A DNA stretch of 64,000 nt from Swaminathania salitolerans. GTDB taxonomy: Bacteria; Pseudomonadota; Alphaproteobacteria; Acetobacterales; Acetobacteraceae. The translations under genes and the position numbers were made by a program. The DNA lies in the NCBI RefSeq assembly GCF_007988945.1, contig NZ_BJVC01000001.1, positions 62,001-126,000 of the forward strand, read 5' to 3'. The notes beneath the pieces were generated by a model. The model was not told the origin of the DNA, did not search any database, and worked only from the letters and a program-made list of their open reading frames with translations. Below, in pieces: positions 7,828 to 16,244 of this stretch (positions are counted from its first letter, which is position 1; each line of letters starts with the position of its first letter).

Positions 7828-9944
7828 CAGATATCGAGCAGTTCCGCCGTGCGGGCGTGATCCTGGATGAAGCGGAAGCGTAGCTCGGGTTTGCGCCCCA
7901 TCAGGCTCTCGACGCGCTCGCTGGTCACGGCGCGCTCCTCGGGTGGCGTGATCACGCGCAGCAAGGTGCGGCGTGCGGGGTCCATCGTCGTCTGCTTGAG
8001 ATCCTTGACCGGCATCTCTCCCAGACCCTTGAATCGCGAGATCTCGACCTTGGCGCCGGGTTTGAAGTCGCGTTTGAGGCAACGCACCCGGTCCTCATCG
8101 TCCATCGCATAGACGGTCTTCGCCCCGTGGGTCAGCCGGTAGAGCGGGGGCTGTGCGAGATAGAGATGTCCGCGGCGGATCAGATCCGGCATTTCACGAT
8201 AGAAGAAGGTCATGAGAAGCGAGGCGATATGGGCGCCATCGACATCGGCATCCGTCATGATGATGATGCGTCCGTAGCGCAGCCGCTCCGCATCGAACTG
8301 GGCGCCTGAGCCGCAGCCCATCGCCTCGATCAGGTCGCGCAGCTCCTGATTGGCCTTGAGCTTGTCGGCCGTTGCCGAGGCAACGTTGAGGATCTTTCCC
8401 CGCAGCGGCAGCACCGCCTGTGTCTCACGATCGCGGGCCTGACGTGCGGAACCTCCCGCCGAATCGCCCTCGACGAGAAACAGTTCGGTATCGGCGGCAT
8501 TCTCGCGCGTGCAATCCGTCAGCTTTCCCGGAAGGCGCAGGCGACGCGTGGCGCTCTTGCGCGGCGTATCCTTGCTTTCCTTGCGGCGAAGCCGCTCCTC
8601 CGCCCGCTCGATCATGAAGGCGAGCAGGTTATCGGCCTGGGACGGATTGCCTCCGAGCCAGTGATCGAGACGGTCGCGCAAGGCGCCTTCGACGAGCCGG
8701 CTGGCCTCCTGGGTCGTCAGCTTCTCTTTCGTCTGCCCCTGGAAATGCGGATCGCGAATGAAGACCGAGAGCTTCACGGCAAGAGCGCCGAGAATATCGT
8801 CCGCCGTGACGGAGGCGGCGCGTTTCATCGAACGCTGATCCCCCCAGGCGCGAAACCCCTTGACGAGGGCGGCGCGGAACCCCGCTTCATGCGTTCCGCC
8901 CTGAGGCGTCGGGATCGTGTTGCAATAGGAGGTCATGCTCGAGGCGCCGTGCTCGAGAAACGCAACCGCCCATTCCAGCCGTCCGCCCGTGCGTCCGTCC
9001 GCCGCCTGCGGCAGATCGGCCTCGCCCGCCCAGGCAGGCGCCAGCAAGGCCGGGGTCTCACCCAGTTCGGCGTTCAGACTGTCTGCAAGACCGTTCGGGA
9101 AGTGGATCGTGGCTTCGACCGGGGTTTCGTCTCCCGCACGGATCAGGGCAGGATCGACGTGCCATCGTATGGTGACGCCACGGAACAGGGCGGCCTTGGA
9201 GCAGCAGAGGCGATAGAGCCGCTGGGGCGAGAAGCTCAGCGTCCCGAATATCTCGGGGTCGGGCGAGAAGCGGATCGTCGTGCCGCGCCGGTTCGGCGCC
9301 TTGCCGATTTCCTCGAGTGGGGTGACGGGTTTGCCCCGGGCGTAGTCCTGCCGCCAGAGGCGTTTTTCACGCGCGACCTCGACCTCGAGACGATCCGACA
9401 GGGCATTGACGACCGAGGAGCCGACACCGTGAAGCCCGCCCGAGGTATCGTAGGCCTTGCCGGAGAATTTGCCGCCTGCGTGAAGGGTTGTGAAAATGAC
9501 CTCGAGCGCGGAGCGATCGCGGAATTTCGGGTGAGGATCCACCGGAATGCCGCGCCCGTTATCCCGCACCATGAGGAGGCGAGCCCCTTCCAGCGCGACA
9601 TCGATGACGCTTGCATGGCCTGCCACGGCCTCGTCCATCGCATTGTCGAGAATCTCGGAGGCGAGGTGATGATAGGCAGTATCGTCCGTACCGCCGATAT
9701 ACATGCCCGGCCGGCGCCGTACCGGCTCGAGTCCCTCGAGGACCTCGATCTGCTCCGCACCGTAGGACTCCCCGGAGCCCGGCATTCCCGCCGGTGCCCC
9801 CCCGGCCTGAATCGTTCCGGGCTGGGTCGCTTCGGCCTGAATCGTTCCGGACTGGGTCGTTCCGGATCGGGCCGTCCGCGATTGGGTCGTTCTGCGCTGA
9901 CGGCGCGCCGGAGTCTCGTCGCTCGGGAAGAGGTCGTCGTTCAT
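7827..9944 (-). CDS. parE: DNA topoisomerase IV subunit B
   Basis: ParE is the ATPase subunit of topoisomerase IV, which decatenates daughter chromosomes with ParC. The product of about 705 residues has the GHKL fold (EILDNAMDEAVAGHA, DNGRGIP, SGGLHGVGSSVVNALS) and the Toprim motifs EGDSAGGSA, LPLRGKILNV and IIMTDADVDGAHI. Its length and the absence of a large Toprim insertion favour ParE over GyrB. I chose the ATG at 9944; an in-frame start 36 bases upstream is possible. Before the conserved domain sits an unusual N-terminal extension of five-residue repeats (TTQSG/TIQAG-like). Confidence 0.95.
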   Translation of the reverse strand: MNDDLFPSDETPARRQRRTTQSRTARSGTTQSGTIQAEATQPGTIQAGGAPAGMPGSGESYGAEQIEVLEGLEPVRRRPGMYIGGTDDTAYHHLASEILDNAMDEAVAGHASVIDVALEGARLLMVRDNGRGIPVDPHPKFRDRSALEVIFTTLHAGGKFSGKAYDTSGGLHGVGSSVVNALSDRLEVEVAREKRLWRQDYARGKPVTPLEEIGKAPNRRGTTIRFSPDPEIFGTLSFSPQRLYRLCCSKAALFRGVTIRWHVDPALIRAGDETPVEATIHFPNGLADSLNAELGETPALLAPAWAGEADLPQAADGRTGGRLEWAVAFLEHGASSMTSYCNTIPTPQGGTHEAGFRAALVKGFRAWGDQRSMKRAASVTADDILGALAVKLSVFIRDPHFQGQTKEKLTTQEASRLVEGALRDRLDHWLGGNPSQADNLLAFMIERAEERLRRKESKDTPRKSATRRLRLPGKLTDCTRENAADTELFLVEGDSAGGSARQARDRETQAVLPLRGKILNVASATADKLKANQELRDLIEAMGCGSGAQFDAERLRYGRIIIMTDADVDGAHIASLLMTFFYREMPDLIRRGHLYLAQPPLYRLTHGAKTVYAMDDEDRVRCLKRDFKPGAKVEISRFKGLGEMPVKDLKQTTMDPARRTLLRVITPPEERAVTSERVESLMGRKPELRFRFIQDHARTAELLDI
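9801..9890 (-). repeat. 15-bp tandem repeat inside the parE N-terminus (about six units)
   Basis: Six diverged 15-base units encode TTQSR, TARSG, TTQSG, TIQAE, ATQPG and TIQAG. The array is in frame, polar and probably disordered, and lies just before the ATPase domain. Confidence 0.8.
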
Positions 9945-10008
9945 ATTGCGTTCTTGACGGCCTCGCCGGGGCGCCGTCAAGCGCTCCGGGCAGGGTCGGG
10001 AGAAGAAT

Positions 10009-10578
10009 TTAGGCGCGGGTCTTGCGATGACCGCGGCGCTTGGAGGATCCGTGGGTGCTCTTGCCGGAATCCGGTGCGGAGCAGGTCTCGAACGAGGCAG
10101 GCTGGATCACGTCCTTCGCATCGGCGTAATGGGCGAGATCGGCGCCGTCTTCCAGGGCGTCGACCTCGTCGAACATCGCGACGCGCTGCTGGCAGAAGAT
10201 CGTTCCGGCCTTCAGCCCGCCTTCCGACTGCACATTGGCGAGCTGGGTGATGTAGTCGTCATGCGCTCTCTGGGCGCCGCGTCCATAGGCCGACTTGAAA
10301 TAGGTGTTCAGACGCTCTTCCTCGGCGGTGAGCTTGGGGCGGAACTTCGCGACGAAGGCGTTGTAGCGTTCCTGGGCATTGCAGGAGAGTGCCGTCACCA
10401 TCAGTTCGCTCTTCAGGCCCTGGACATTGAAGGCCTCATGCGCAGGCGACTCGCCGCAGCCGGCAGCACGGGCCGTGCCGGACGCGAGTCCGGACGCAAG
10501 CAGCGTGCTGGCGAACAGGCCACAGGCGGTCAGTCGCGCGAACGGGCGCAGGAAGCGTTGCCGGGCTGAAAACGACAT
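10009..10578 (-). CDS. Secreted hypothetical protein
   Basis: I do not recognise the family. The ATG at 10578 gives a 189-residue product with GGAG seven bases upstream; a GTG five codons earlier is the alternative. The protein has an N-terminal signal peptide ending near GTARAAG. The mature part has four cysteines spread along it (CGESPAHEAF, SCNAQERYN, FCQQRV, ETCSAP), suggesting two disulfides. Its middle is helical (KLTAEEERLNTYFKSAYG), and the tail is basic (SSKRRGHRKTRA). The export signal and paired cysteines point to the periplasm. It stands alone, between parE and a divergent lipoprotein gene. Confidence 0.7.
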   Translation of the reverse strand: MSFSARQRFLRPFARLTACGLFASTLLASGLASGTARAAGCGESPAHEAFNVQGLKSELMVTALSCNAQERYNAFVAKFRPKLTAEEERLNTYFKSAYGRGAQRAHDDYITQLANVQSEGGLKAGTIFCQQRVAMFDEVDALEDGADLAHYADAKDVIQPASFETCSAPDSGKSTHGSSKRRGHRKTRA

Positions 10579-10913
10579 CAGGGAACTCCACACGGGCAGG
10601 ATTTACGACAGGGCGCGACACCGCACCGGAGCGCGCCGGCCGATGCCTGGAAAGCGACAGGACTATGGCAGCGCAATTGCGGCGAGAAAATGCCCTCGTG
10701 CAAGACCTCTCGTCGATTCTGCAAAAAAAAACCCATCTTCTCTTTTCTGCGTTCGAACTCTCATATTCCCCTTTCGGCCAGCTCCGGCTTGCGCTAGGGC
10801 CATGGGCGAATTCGTTTCCGGAGACAGTTTTCCGGGCCGGAATCGGCAAATGTCGGGCCTGCTGAAGCTTCGAGGCAGTATCGACTTTCGATGACATGTG
10901 ATCAGTGGAGTTG
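10579..10913. other. Intergenic region between divergent genes
   Basis: This 335-base gap separates two divergently transcribed exported-protein genes and should hold both promoters. It contains a run of nine A residues at 10722-10730 and an AT-richer stretch around 10735-10790. No convincing ORF, hairpin terminator or RNA gene was seen. Confidence 0.5.
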
Positions 10914-11453
10914 ATGGTGCGACTGCGTGGTTCTGCAATTACTCTCGTTTCGGCCCTGACCCTGGCGGCCTGTGCGCAAAAGCCTGTCGTGCAGCGTGTC
11001 ATCCCGCCCAACCCGTTCGGCTATCAGAAGGTCTCCGCCGTCTGCAAGACGTCGCCCGTGAAGACCGCGCCCGACGGCAGCATGAGCGTCGACATGACCG
11101 TTCGAAGCGATGACGGGCTCTGTGCGCTTTCCGTCCAGAAACCCGGCAATACCAATTACCGTTCGTTCGGCGTCTCGCCCGCTCCGGCGCATGGCAAGGC
11201 GTTCCTCTACAATTACGACGACCACACCTACGTCACCTACACGCCGAGCACGGCCTATGCGGGCAAGGACAGCTTCACCGCGATCCTGATTCCCGGTGGC
11301 GCCGATCCGAGAGCGAAGCTGACGGTGAACGCGACCGTGGACGCGACGGGCGTCGTGGTCGCCCCCAAGCCCAAGCCCGCAGTGGTCGCGCCTGCGGCGA
11401 AGAAGCCCGTGGCAAGACACACCACCCGTCATCGCAAGAGCAGCAAGAAGTAA
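10914..11453 (+). CDS. Small lipoprotein with an Ig-like fold and basic tail
   Basis: The 179-residue product begins with a lipoprotein signal peptide ending in the lipobox LAAC (cysteine at about residue 20). The middle contains a beta-sandwich-like segment (KAFLYNYDDHTYVTYTPST, YAGKDSFTAIL), which resembles bacterial Ig-like/cadherin-type repeats. The tail is rich in lysine, proline and alanine (PKPKPAVV, then HTTRHRKSSKK), typical of proteins that contact peptidoglycan or the envelope surface. The start is uncertain: GTGGAG lies only three bases before the ATG at 10914, so the adjacent GTG at 10917 may be used. No operon partner is visible. Confidence 0.75.
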   Translation: MVRLRGSAITLVSALTLAACAQKPVVQRVIPPNPFGYQKVSAVCKTSPVKTAPDGSMSVDMTVRSDDGLCALSVQKPGNTNYRSFGVSPAPAHGKAFLYNYDDHTYVTYTPSTAYAGKDSFTAILIPGGADPRAKLTVNATVDATGVVVAPKPKPAVVAPAAKKPVARHTTRHRKSSKK

Positions 11454-11456
11454 GAC

Positions 11457-11499
11457 GCCAGAGCAGGGAGGCCAGAGCAGGGGGGCCAGAGCAGGGAAG
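11457..11499 (+). repeat. 14-bp tandem repeat, three copies
   Basis: GCCAGAGCAGGGAG is repeated three times in a row with minor changes, immediately after the stop of the lipoprotein gene and before its terminator. Confidence 0.85.
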
Positions 11500-11501
11500 G
11501 C

Positions 11502-11521
11502 GCCGGTAAAACCGGCTCTTT
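11502..11521 (+). terminator. Rho-independent terminator of the lipoprotein gene
   Basis: GCCGGT, a short A-rich loop, and ACCGGC form a stem that is followed by TCTTT. It lies about 50 bases after the stop codon. Confidence 0.7.
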
Positions 11522-11590
11522 CATGCCGCCCCTGTCAGGAGCGCCTTTCCGGATGGTCGGCGTCCGGCCCTCCGACCGCCTCCTTCCCGG

Positions 11591-12040
11591 TCAGATCGAG
11601 AAGGAAATCGGCTCGTGTACCGGGCGACGCAGTCCGGCCGTTTCCGCGCGTCTCACCATCTCCTCCAGGGTGAGCGCGGCCATTTCGTTCCGGACGGACT
11701 CGTCCAGCACCTGCCAGCACGGCTCGATCACGGCGCGATACAGGGCACCCTGCGTTGCCTCTTCGCTGCCTGTTTCATCGGATATGACGACGCGGACGAT
11801 CTCGTCGAGACCGATATCGCGTTGCGGACGACCGAGACGATATCCCCCTCTCGGCCCCCGGACGCTTTCGAGCAATCCCGAGCGCGACAGCGCCTGAAGC
11901 AGCGGCTCGATGCCGCGCCGTGCAAGGCCCGCCCTCTCGGCGATATCGCCGCCGCTCACGAGGCTCGAGCGTCCGGCGTGGAATGCGACATCGACCATGA
12001 TGATCACGGCGATCATTGCCCTGTCCCGGCGGAGATACAT
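11591..12040 (-). CDS. Rrf2 family transcriptional regulator
   Basis: This 149-residue DNA-binding protein has the Rrf2 winged-helix pattern: an N-terminal helix (MYLRRDRAMIAVIIMVDVAFHAGR), the recognition part SGGDIAERAGLARRGIEPLLQALSRSGLL, and the wing VRGPRGGYRLGR. The start at 12040 has GAGGA ten bases upstream; an ATG three codons earlier would leave no spacing. The three clustered cysteines that bind Fe-S in IscR and RirA are absent; only one cysteine (EPCWQV) lies in that region. It is divergent from the cysteine synthase gene, the arrangement expected for a CymR-like regulator of cysteine synthesis, which is an inference. Confidence 0.88.
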   Translation of the reverse strand: MYLRRDRAMIAVIIMVDVAFHAGRSSLVSGGDIAERAGLARRGIEPLLQALSRSGLLESVRGPRGGYRLGRPQRDIGLDEIVRVVISDETGSEEATQGALYRAVIEPCWQVLDESVRNEMAALTLEEMVRRAETAGLRRPVHEPISFSI

Positions 12041-12061
12041 GCAGTCCATTCCTCAATCACG

Positions 12062-12077
12062 TATTATGCGCAATATA
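12062..12077. promoter_or_regulatory. Candidate Rrf2-type operator
   Basis: TATTATGCGCAATATA is an imperfect palindrome (12 of 16 positions symmetric) in the 113-base gap between the divergent Rrf2 and cysK genes. It is AT-rich against a GC-rich background and is placed to control both promoters. Confidence 0.45.
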
Positions 12078-12153
12078 GCAGTTAATGCCCGGAAATCACA
12101 GACCGGCATCGGGCGACACGGCGCGAGGCCGGCACGAAGCGGAGGACAACATC

Positions 12154-13155
12154 ATGGGTACTGAAGCGGAGACGGACGGGCGAGGCGTCGATCCGTTGCG
12201 GTGCGCTGCGCCGCGTGGGCGGGTCTTCGGCTCCATTCTCGAGACGGTCGGCGGAACGCCTCTCGTGGCCGTGCCCCGGCTGACTGCTGCGGACGATCTC
12301 AGGGCCCGCCTTCTGCTCAAGCTCGAATTCTTCAATCCTCTCGGCTCGGTCAAGGATCGCATCGGTCTGGCCCTGATCCAGGAGGCGCAGGCGAGAGGCG
12401 AGATCGTTCCGGGAAAGACGATCCTGGTGGAACCGACATCGGGCAATACGGGCATATCCCTGGCCTTCGCTGCCGCTGCACTCGGATATCGCCTGATCGT
12501 GACGATGCCCGAGAGCGCCTCGATCGAGCGTCGCAAGATGCTGCGCCTCATGGATGCCCAGCTGGAGTTGACCCCTGCGGCGCGCGGCATGGCGGGCGCG
12601 ATTCTCCGTGCCGAGGAGCTCGTCGCGTCCCTGCCCGATGCCTGGATGCCGAGCCAGTTCGACAATCCGGGCAATCCCGACATCCATGCCAGGACGACCG
12701 CAGAGGAAATATGGACCGATACGGGCGGCGAAGTGGATTTCGTGGTCGCGGGGCTCGGCACGGGGGGCACACTGACAGGAGTCGCAAGAACGCTCGGCGC
12801 GCGCAAACCATCCATGCAGTTCTGGGGGGTCGAACCGGCCGAGAGCGCGATCCTGACCGGAGACGATCCCGGGCCGCACGGAATCCAGGGAATCGGTCCC
12901 GGCTTCTGCCCCAACACGCTCGATACCTCTGTCCTGACCGGTGTCATACCGGTCTCGGAGCGCGATGCCATGGCCGCGGCCAGACGATGCGCGCGGATCG
13001 AGGGTATCCCCATCGGTATCTCTTCCGGTGCGGCACTGCATGCGGCTCTGACGCTCGCCCGACGCGAGGACCTTGCAGGCCGCACGATCGTATCGATCGT
13101 ACCGTCCTTTGCCGAACGCTATCTCTCGACCTCTCTCTTCAACGGCCTGATCTGA
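12154..13155 (+). CDS. cysK: Cysteine synthase (O-acetylserine sulfhydrylase)
   Basis: This PLP-dependent enzyme makes cysteine from O-acetylserine and sulfide. The 333-residue product has the PLP-lysine motif NPLGSVKDRIG, the substrate loop PTSGNTGISLA and the phosphate-binding GTGGTLTG. The C-terminal serine motif appears as GISSGAAL. I chose the ATG at 12154 because GGAGG precedes it by eight bases; upstream in-frame codons would run into the regulatory gap. The protein is of fold-type II and could also be CysM-like, but the motifs fit CysK better. The divergent Rrf2 regulator suggests control by sulfur or cysteine status. Confidence 0.93.
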   Translation: MGTEAETDGRGVDPLRCAAPRGRVFGSILETVGGTPLVAVPRLTAADDLRARLLLKLEFFNPLGSVKDRIGLALIQEAQARGEIVPGKTILVEPTSGNTGISLAFAAAALGYRLIVTMPESASIERRKMLRLMDAQLELTPAARGMAGAILRAEELVASLPDAWMPSQFDNPGNPDIHARTTAEEIWTDTGGEVDFVVAGLGTGGTLTGVARTLGARKPSMQFWGVEPAESAILTGDDPGPHGIQGIGPGFCPNTLDTSVLTGVIPVSERDAMAAARRCARIEGIPIGISSGAALHAALTLARREDLAGRTIVSIVPSFAERYLSTSLFNGLI

Positions 13156-13456
13156 CATCCGCATGCGATCCGGCGGTTCCGGGGTGCAATACTCCGGCAG
13201 AGCGCCGGATTCCGAACGGGGTTTCGTGACGATTGACCCTTCCGTATCAATCCGCTGTTAACGGGTTGTCCGGATAATGAAGTCTCACGGAATACTCATG
13301 ACGGACGCATTGTTTTAAGTAATCGTAAAACAATAAACGTTCCATGAACGCGCATGGTCCCGACAGACCCTGCACGATCGGAATCTGTCCTGTTCGAGAG
13401 TGTTTCCGCCTGGTGCAACCCGGTGCAATCGACCTCTCGACAGGGAAAAACATCAT
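13156..13456. other. Intergenic region upstream of the first Hint gene
   Basis: This 301-base gap is AT-richer than its surroundings at 13250-13340. It contains the inverted repeat TGTTTTA, eight bases, TAAAACA (13311-13332), a possible operator about 125 bases before the Hint start. No ORF, RNA gene or terminator is evident. Confidence 0.5.
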
Positions 13457-15331
13457 ATGTCCTACCCGGAAATCCAGATCCGTCCCGGCAATCTCTGGGC
13501 GGACGGCAGTGTCGCCGAAGGGGAAACCAAGAAGATCATCGTGCAGGGGATCGACGATGACGGTTCCACGACCGATTCCCTCGGAGGAACGATCTGCAAC
13601 CAGGATTATCCGACGCTTGCGGACGGGCCGATGGAAATCGGCGGTCATCTGATCATCGACAAGGATTATGCCAGATCCACCGTCTATTTCGGCACGGGCA
13701 CCACCACGAGCGGCATATGGTGTCGGCCGATCATCGCAACGACCGGTGTTGTCGATATAACGGGAAGTGGCGCCTACGATATCTTCAACTATATCACCTT
13801 CCTGAACCAGACGCAGAATTCAGGAGTGATCAATGTTGCGGATATCACGATGTATTCGGGAAGTACGTTCAGCGAGATTACCGGACCCGGCACGCTCAAC
13901 CTGAACAATGTCCGGCTCTCCGGCGATAACAACAATTACGTTCTGAGCACGATCGGACGCATCACGGGAGGGCAGGTTATCAACATGACCAATTCCGACC
14001 TGTCTCTCCTGAGCGAGCTGTCGGACGTGACCATTCACATGACCGGCGGCTCCAACTACCTCGCCCTGCGCAGTACGGCGACGATCCGCAATGTGACCGT
14101 GCGCGGCTTCGGCCGCGGCGATATCATCGATTTCGCGTCAGGGAGCGGCGCCGATTCCTGGCAGTACGATCCCGAAACCGGCGATCTGACCGTCAGCCGG
14201 GGCACGCAGAGCCATACGGTCAATATCGGTCTCGGATACGACCCCGAGAAATTCCAGTCCGTTCCGACCGGCTATCTCAGCAACCAGGGCATTACCTATC
14301 TCGATGCCACACCATGCTTTCTGTCCGGGAGCCTCATCGCGACGCCCGATGGCGCCGTCGCGATCGAATTGCTCGAACCGGGGGATCTCGTTCTGTGTCT
14401 CGAAGACGGGATGTTGTCCCCTCGTCCCGTCCAGTCCATCGAACGGGGGGTCATGCGCGTCCCGTCCGTCAGCACGCTCGGCGATGACGAGAGGGGATTC
14501 AGCGTCTGTATCGCAAGGGACGCGATCCGTCCGGGGGTGCCCTATCGGGATCTCCGGGTGACGGCCGAGCATTGCATGGCTCTGGACGGCGTGCTCGTGC
14601 CGGTCAGGATGCTCGTGAACGGTCGGACCATCCGCTACGATACGGAGCTTCTCGAATATCGCTACTTCCATCTGCGAATGGAAACCCATGCGCTCGTTCT
14701 GGCCAACGGGGTCCTGACCGAGACCTTTCTCGAGGAGGGACATCGTTCCGTCACGACGCAGAACGCGCGCCCCGGTCCGATCCGCCCTGTCCTGCCGATC
14801 GAGACGGGACGCGCGCGGGTCGAGCCCATCCACCGTCATCTTTCCGCCCGGGCGGAGGCGCTCGGTCATGACCCGGCCCCGGTGGAAGCTGTCGGCCCAT
14901 GCAATTCCGGGGAAGTTCATCTCGTGGATTGCCGGGGGCGACGTTTCGATCCGATTCGCCGGAACGGCCATGTTCATGTCTTTCGCGTGCCCGGCAGCGC
15001 ACGCAAGCTCCGTATTGCCTCGGCGGTGGCGCGGCCATGCGACACGATCGGCCCCTTCGTGGACGACCGGCGTTATCTCGGCGCGCTCATAGGTTCGATC
15101 AGCCTCTATGAAGCCGAGACCCTGCATGAGCAGGCCATCCATCTGGAAAACCGGGCGCTGGCGGGGTGGAGCGATCTCGACTCCCGGCACTGCCGCTGGA
15201 CGAGAGGCGAAGCCGTTCTGCCTCTGCCTGCCGGGGACGCGACATCGCCGAGGGTTCTCGCCATCGAGATACTCGCTCAGGCCAGCCGGGGCGAAAGCGG
15301 CTGTAATCCCGATCCGCGACACGCGGCCTGA
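13457..15331 (+). CDS. Beta-solenoid/Hint_2 domain protein (first copy)
   Basis: The 624-residue product has three parts. Residues 1-285 are glycine/threonine/asparagine-rich with short beta-strand repeats like a pectate-lyase or autotransporter passenger. A Hint_2 domain follows: block A starts at cysteine 287 (CFLSGSLIATPDG), block B is VTAEHC with His372, and a later block has METHALVLANG with His411. The last ~130 residues form a further domain with ARPCDTIGPFVDDRRYLG and HCRWTRGEA. Hint domains are self-processing autocatalysts, so cleavage before Cys287 is possible. No signal peptide is seen, so any secretion would need another route. The ATG at 13457 replaces an implausible upstream start. 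A paralogue lies at 35130-36971. Confidence 0.8.
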   Translation: MSYPEIQIRPGNLWADGSVAEGETKKIIVQGIDDDGSTTDSLGGTICNQDYPTLADGPMEIGGHLIIDKDYARSTVYFGTGTTTSGIWCRPIIATTGVVDITGSGAYDIFNYITFLNQTQNSGVINVADITMYSGSTFSEITGPGTLNLNNVRLSGDNNNYVLSTIGRITGGQVINMTNSDLSLLSELSDVTIHMTGGSNYLALRSTATIRNVTVRGFGRGDIIDFASGSGADSWQYDPETGDLTVSRGTQSHTVNIGLGYDPEKFQSVPTGYLSNQGITYLDATPCFLSGSLIATPDGAVAIELLEPGDLVLCLEDGMLSPRPVQSIERGVMRVPSVSTLGDDERGFSVCIARDAIRPGVPYRDLRVTAEHCMALDGVLVPVRMLVNGRTIRYDTELLEYRYFHLRMETHALVLANGVLTETFLEEGHRSVTTQNARPGPIRPVLPIETGRARVEPIHRHLSARAEALGHDPAPVEAVGPCNSGEVHLVDCRGRRFDPIRRNGHVHVFRVPGSARKLRIASAVARPCDTIGPFVDDRRYLGALIGSISLYEAETLHEQAIHLENRALAGWSDLDSRHCRWTRGEAVLPLPAGDATSPRVLAIEILAQASRGESGCNPDPRHAA

Positions 15332-15427
15332 CAGACAGGTTCCTTCTCTCTCCTCCCCGGGAAGCGTCTATCCGAAGGCAGCTCTCGCCGGGGGAGAAGA
15401 GGGACGAGGGAGAAGTGTCGGAAAAAA

Positions 15428-15447
15428 GATCTATATACCTAACTAGC
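15428..15447 (+). repeat. Left terminal inverted repeat of the IS1595-like element
   Basis: GATCTATATACCTAACTAGC matches the reverse complement of the right end at 17 of 20 positions. It overlaps a perfect 14-base tandem duplication (ATACCTAACTAGCC twice, 15435-15462). Confidence 0.75.
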
Positions 15448-15506
15448 CATACCTAACTAGCCTATTCTATCTTGAACCTGCAGAACTTATTGGCTAGCTA
15501 TAATGC

Positions 15507-16244
15507 ATGAGCGCGCAGTCCGACACCGTGAGCCTCGACCAGTTTTTCCAACGCTTCCCCGGCGAGGAAGCTGCTCGCAAGTATTTCGAGCGCAACCGTT
15601 GGGCAGGCGAAGTATCCTGCCCTCATTGCGGCGGCCTCTCGGTCGCCCCGGTGAAGAACGCAAGGCCAATGCCGTGGCGCTGCCGCGACTGTCGCCAGCA
15701 TTTCAGCGTCCGCACCGGCACTGTATTAGCCGAGAGCCGCCTCCCTCTGCACAAGTGGCTCATGGCGATCTACATGATGACCACTGCGCTAAAGGGCATT
15801 CCTTCTTCACAGATGGCCCACGGACTGGGTATCACGCAAAAGACCGCATGGTTCCTCGCTCAGCGCATCCGAGAAACGTGGCTGGGCGGCAGCGGCAACA
15901 GCGATGACATGGGCTGCCATGTCCAAGTCGATGAGACCTATGTCGGCGGCAGCGCTCGCTACAAGCACATCCAAGTGAACCACACTGATGGCGAATACGT
16001 CCGCGACAGGGCGCATACGAGTGGTATCGAGAGCTTCTGAGCGCTGCTTAAGCGTGGCCACTACGGCATCTATCACTACATGTCGGCGAAGCACCTGCAC
16101 CGCTAGGTCGACGAAGTTTCGTTCCACCATAACACTGCACGAAGTGGGGCAATAGCGTTCATCGACGCAACGATCAACAAAATGATCGGGAAGCGCCTCA
16201 CATACAAGGAACCGACCCATGCCCAAGAAGGAAAAACTGATTGA
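15507..16244 (+). pseudogene. IS1595 family transposase, degenerate
   Basis: The first 177 codons encode an IS1595-type zinc ribbon (CPHCGG and CRDC pairs), the helix-turn-helix region (KGIPSSQMAHGLGITQKTAW) and the start of the DDE domain (VQVDETYVGG). The sequence then jumps to the end of the catalytic domain (VNHTDGEYVRDRAHTSGIESF), so a large internal block has been lost. A TGA replaces the expected tryptophan codon at 16038. Beyond it the frame continues with recognisable ALLKRGHYGIYHYMSAKHLHR, then a TAG replaces a tyrosine codon near 16105, and the frame closes at 16244. The product cannot be active. Confidence 0.88.

Noticed and set aside
8661-10250. Plus-strand frame opposite parE and the adjacent hypothetical
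   Set aside because: It runs over two real genes on the other strand and carries no recognisable domain.
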